From Marivirga atlantica (GTDB lineage: Bacteria > Bacteroidota > Bacteroidia > Cytophagales > Cyclobacteriaceae), in contig NZ_JAERQG010000001.1 of NCBI RefSeq assembly GCF_016734805.1, positions 1,550,001 through 1,614,000 on the forward strand: a stretch of DNA of 64,000 nt, given 5' to 3'. The notes under the pieces are model-generated. The model made no database searches. It saw nothing but the letters and a program-made list of their open reading frames with translations, and had not been told where the DNA came from. This document shows, piece by piece, positions 61,738-64,000 of the stretch (position 1 is its first letter; each line of letters begins with the position of its first letter). A program made the position numbers and the translations under genes.

Positions 61738-63772
61738 GTCACCGGTTGAAAATCATGCAGACCTACGTATTGGGGTTGTAGAATATATAGCACCGGACGA
61801 TATCAAAGTTCAACTTGATTTAGAAGCCCCCGATGGGATTGCTGCTAATGCTGGTGTACCTCGGGAATTTCCACGGATCAACAGCTACGTTCTTATTCCA
61901 AATGAAGGTGGTCATATAGTTTGCCAAGTTGAATGGATTAATATTGAGCGATCTCCTTTCCCCAAACGCAAGGGCTATCAAGATTATGGTTTAATAGATT
62001 TACCTTTTCCAATACGGAAGATGAAAGTTGCGCCATTGGGAATTCTCAAAATGGATGCAGAGGAGAAGTTTAAATTTCAAAGAGGCGTTCATTCATTTCC
62101 CAGTATAGGGTCTCCAGTCTTAATTCCAACAGACTTACAGCTCAAGTCTATTGTTGAATCGGGTTCAAACAGACGTGTTTACATTGGGAATAGCCCTCTT
62201 ACTGCAAACGCTGAAGTTAAAATAGACCCTGATCGACTATTTGGGAGACATCTTGCTATTCTTGGAAATACTGGTAGTGGAAAATCTTGTACCGTTGCTG
62301 GACTTATACAATGGTCATTGGAGGCAACTGACTCTGCTGACAACCCAAATGCGAGGTTTATTATACTTGATCCCAACGGAGAATATTCTAAAGCTTTTGG
62401 AGAAGATGCAAAAGTTTACAGGGTAGGAGATGAAAAGAACAAATTGGAAGTGCCTTTATGGATGTGGAATAGTGCGGAATGGAGCTCATTCACTCAAGCA
62501 AGTACAAGAGCTCAACTGCCTATCCTTAAAAGGGCATTAAGAGCAATGCGAAATGAGGAGATGGAATTTGAAGATAACCCAAACCTTCGAGCTAAAAAGT
62601 TCACGGGGATTTTACTTCAATCTTTAATCTCATCTGAAAACAGAGGTGAACCCTACAGCGGACAATTTCCAGCAAATAAAAACTTCATTGAAAAACTTGA
62701 ACGATGGAATCTGTCATTGAGTGCATTTGACCTAGATGATCAAAATCTTAATGATCTTAATGAATCAATAGGTGAATCTATTGGAAGTCATAAAATACCT
62801 TGGGAAAATGGAAGAGGCTTTAATTATCCAGTATTTACTAATCAAGAGATTGAAGAATTAATAAATCTAACACGAGATACATTCATCTCTCTAGGAGGTG
62901 ATGAGAAAGAAATATTTCCAAAAAATGAAGATGTTCCCATTCCTTTTAATGGAGGTGATTTTCTAAACTATTTAGAAGCTTTAGCACAAGAAACAGGTAA
63001 CGAGCAGTATTTGGAATTTTTGATTGCCAGAATTAGAACAATGCTGGCTGATTCAAGGATGGACGCTGTTATTGGCGATGAAATTGAAATTGAATTGGAT
63101 AAATGGCTGGAAAATTATATCGGAGAAAGTGATAAAAAGTCTATAGTAATTATTGATCTATCTCTGGTTCCTGCTGAGATAACACATGTTACAACTTCAG
63201 TCATAGCAAGAATTGTGTTTGAAGCATTGCAACGATATAGAAAAATAAACAAAAAAACTCTTCCTTCAGTGCTGGTCATGGAAGAAGCACATTCATTTAT
63301 TACAAGATATAATGATAGCTCTGACGGTAATTCCTCATCAACATGCACCAAAGTATTTGAGAAAATTGCACGCGAAGGTAGAAAGTTCGGATTGGGTTTA
63401 GTTTTATCCTCTCAACGTCCATCAGAGTTATCGCCAACTGTACTTTCTCAATGCAATAGTTTTATTCTTCATCGGATAAGCAATGATCGAGATCAAGAAT
63501 TAGTCGGAAGATTATTACCTGACAATTTCAGAGGGCTTTTACGTGAATTACCTTCTTTGCCTTCCCAAAAGGCTATTCTCTTGGGATGGGCCTCTGAATT
63601 GCCAATCTTAATGAAGGTTAGAGATCTGCCCTTTAATAATCAACCTCAATCTGATGATCCTGATTTTTGGGATGTTTGGACTCGAAAGGACTCAAAAGGT
63701 AGAGATGTTAAAAGAGACGTTGATTGGAAGAAAGTCTCAGATGATTGGCAGGAAAATGATGATGAAGAGTAG
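61730..63772 (+). CDS. HerA-type hexameric ATPase/translocase of a SIR2-HerA defence module
   Basis: A 680-residue ATPase of the HerA-FtsK superfamily. Residues about 10-105 form the HAS-barrel (LRIGVVEYIAPDDIKVQLDL). Walker A is GNTGSGKS (179-186), Walker B VLVMEEAHSF, then the sensor/arginine region IAREGRKFGLGLVLSSQRPS and VLSQCNSFILHRISNDRDQE. The product probably forms a hexamer that assembles with SIR2; nuclease partner NurA is absent, which argues against a role in DNA end resection. The ATG at 61730 overlaps the SIR2 stop (ATGAGTAG); the longer frame starting 13 codons upstream lacks support. Confidence 0.88.
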   Translation: MSRSPVENHADLRIGVVEYIAPDDIKVQLDLEAPDGIAANAGVPREFPRINSYVLIPNEGGHIVCQVEWINIERSPFPKRKGYQDYGLIDLPFPIRKMKVAPLGILKMDAEEKFKFQRGVHSFPSIGSPVLIPTDLQLKSIVESGSNRRVYIGNSPLTANAEVKIDPDRLFGRHLAILGNTGSGKSCTVAGLIQWSLEATDSADNPNARFIILDPNGEYSKAFGEDAKVYRVGDEKNKLEVPLWMWNSAEWSSFTQASTRAQLPILKRALRAMRNEEMEFEDNPNLRAKKFTGILLQSLISSENRGEPYSGQFPANKNFIEKLERWNLSLSAFDLDDQNLNDLNESIGESIGSHKIPWENGRGFNYPVFTNQEIEELINLTRDTFISLGGDEKEIFPKNEDVPIPFNGGDFLNYLEALAQETGNEQYLEFLIARIRTMLADSRMDAVIGDEIEIELDKWLENYIGESDKKSIVIIDLSLVPAEITHVTTSVIARIVFEALQRYRKINKKTLPSVLVMEEAHSFITRYNDSSDGNSSSTCTKVFEKIAREGRKFGLGLVLSSQRPSELSPTVLSQCNSFILHRISNDRDQELVGRLLPDNFRGLLRELPSLPSQKAILLGWASELPILMKVRDLPFNNQPQSDDPDFWDVWTRKDSKGRDVKRDVDWKKVSDDWQENDDEE

Positions 63773-64000
63773 AGCTTAAATCATTAGTCGAAAGAATTGA
63801 TGAAATGACTTTTAATGCCATATCTCAAGAGGCACACACATTGCCAAGCTGCGCAAAGACGCGGCACAAATCAAAGCTTGACAAAGAGTATGTCTCAGCC
63901 AACGCAAGGACGAAAAAGAAAAAAGCAAGAAAGCACAACAATCGCTATAAAACATGCCTTTCGGGACACGTTTCATAGCGGGGACGTTATTGTTCATTTT
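63773..64000. other. Gene-free end of window downstream of herA
   Basis: No supported gene. The segment 63830-63990 is unusually GC-richer than its neighbours and rich in short C/G motifs (AAGCTGCGCAAAGACGCGGC; GCGGGGACGTTATTG). It includes GCACAACAATCGC, whose reverse complement contains GTTGTGC, a motif also seen upstream of the SIR2 gene. No terminator of clear quality follows herA. Confidence 0.3.

Noticed and set aside
63812-63997. 61-codon minus frame at the window end
   Set aside because: No protein-like pattern, no promoter, and it lies in the compositionally odd flank of the defence module.

Overview
The window looks like chromosome from a free-living member of the Bacteroidota, most likely Cytophagales (Fulvivirga/Marivirga/Roseivirga-like). 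The reasons are: the AT-rich composition; promoters of the Bacteroidota type (TTTG, about 19 bp, TAnnTTTG); few Shine-Dalgarno sequences and several TTG starts; the T9SS gene porQ beside lon; PD40/OmpA and beta-barrel proteins; ribosomal protein THX; and a complete trpEGDCFBA-DAHP synthase operon. The taxonomic call is inference; no 16S gene is present.

Layout. 1-1.9 kb: end of a methyltransferase gene, small secreted or hypothetical genes, and one frameshifted small membrane-protein gene. 1.9-7.5 kb: glyoxylate shunt (aceBA) divergent from a RamB-like XRE regulator with palindromic operators, then a TauE/SafE transporter. 7.5-9.1 kb: nitroreductase, MarR and DoxX with a palindromic operator. 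9.2-12.8 kb: a tight three-gene lipid-type cluster (fatty-acid hydroxylase, a ketosynthase III fused to a haem-oxygenase-like diiron oxidase domain, and an unknown protein). 12.9-22.9 kb: lpxB followed by an accessory stretch (SDR, AraC, Crp, secreted proteins, esterase, broken toxin-antitoxin pair) containing a degenerate second copy of the lpxB 3' end. 22.9-34.2 kb: hslU, porQ, lon, an OmpA-family protein, a PLP enzyme, a PAS kinase and rlmD. 35.0-35.6 kb: two identical tRNA-Lys genes and a tRNA-Leu gene, with terminators. 35.6-46.4 kb: housekeeping genes (cystathionine beta-synthase-like, pyrB/pyrR, PolX with a decayed polymerase site, heptosyltransferase, yraN, lipB).

46.5-51.5 kb is a minus-strand operon of a C39-like peptidase, an RLAN/ATP-grasp ligase, a GCS2-type ligase, an N-formylglutamate amidohydrolase and possibly an alpha/beta hydrolase. 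This resembles a predicted but functionally uncharacterised amide-ligase system. 51.7-59.9 kb carries THX and then the trp operon, preceded by two consecutive attenuators, each with its own short leader peptide containing three adjacent Trp codons. 60.4-63.8 kb holds a SIR2-HerA anti-phage module between non-coding stretches that may mark an insertion.

Most notable: the tandem trp attenuators (seen directly), the KASIII-diiron oxidase fusion cluster, the ligase operon, the aceBA operator architecture, and the lpxB-flanked duplication. No CRISPR array, insertion sequence, rRNA or replication origin was seen.
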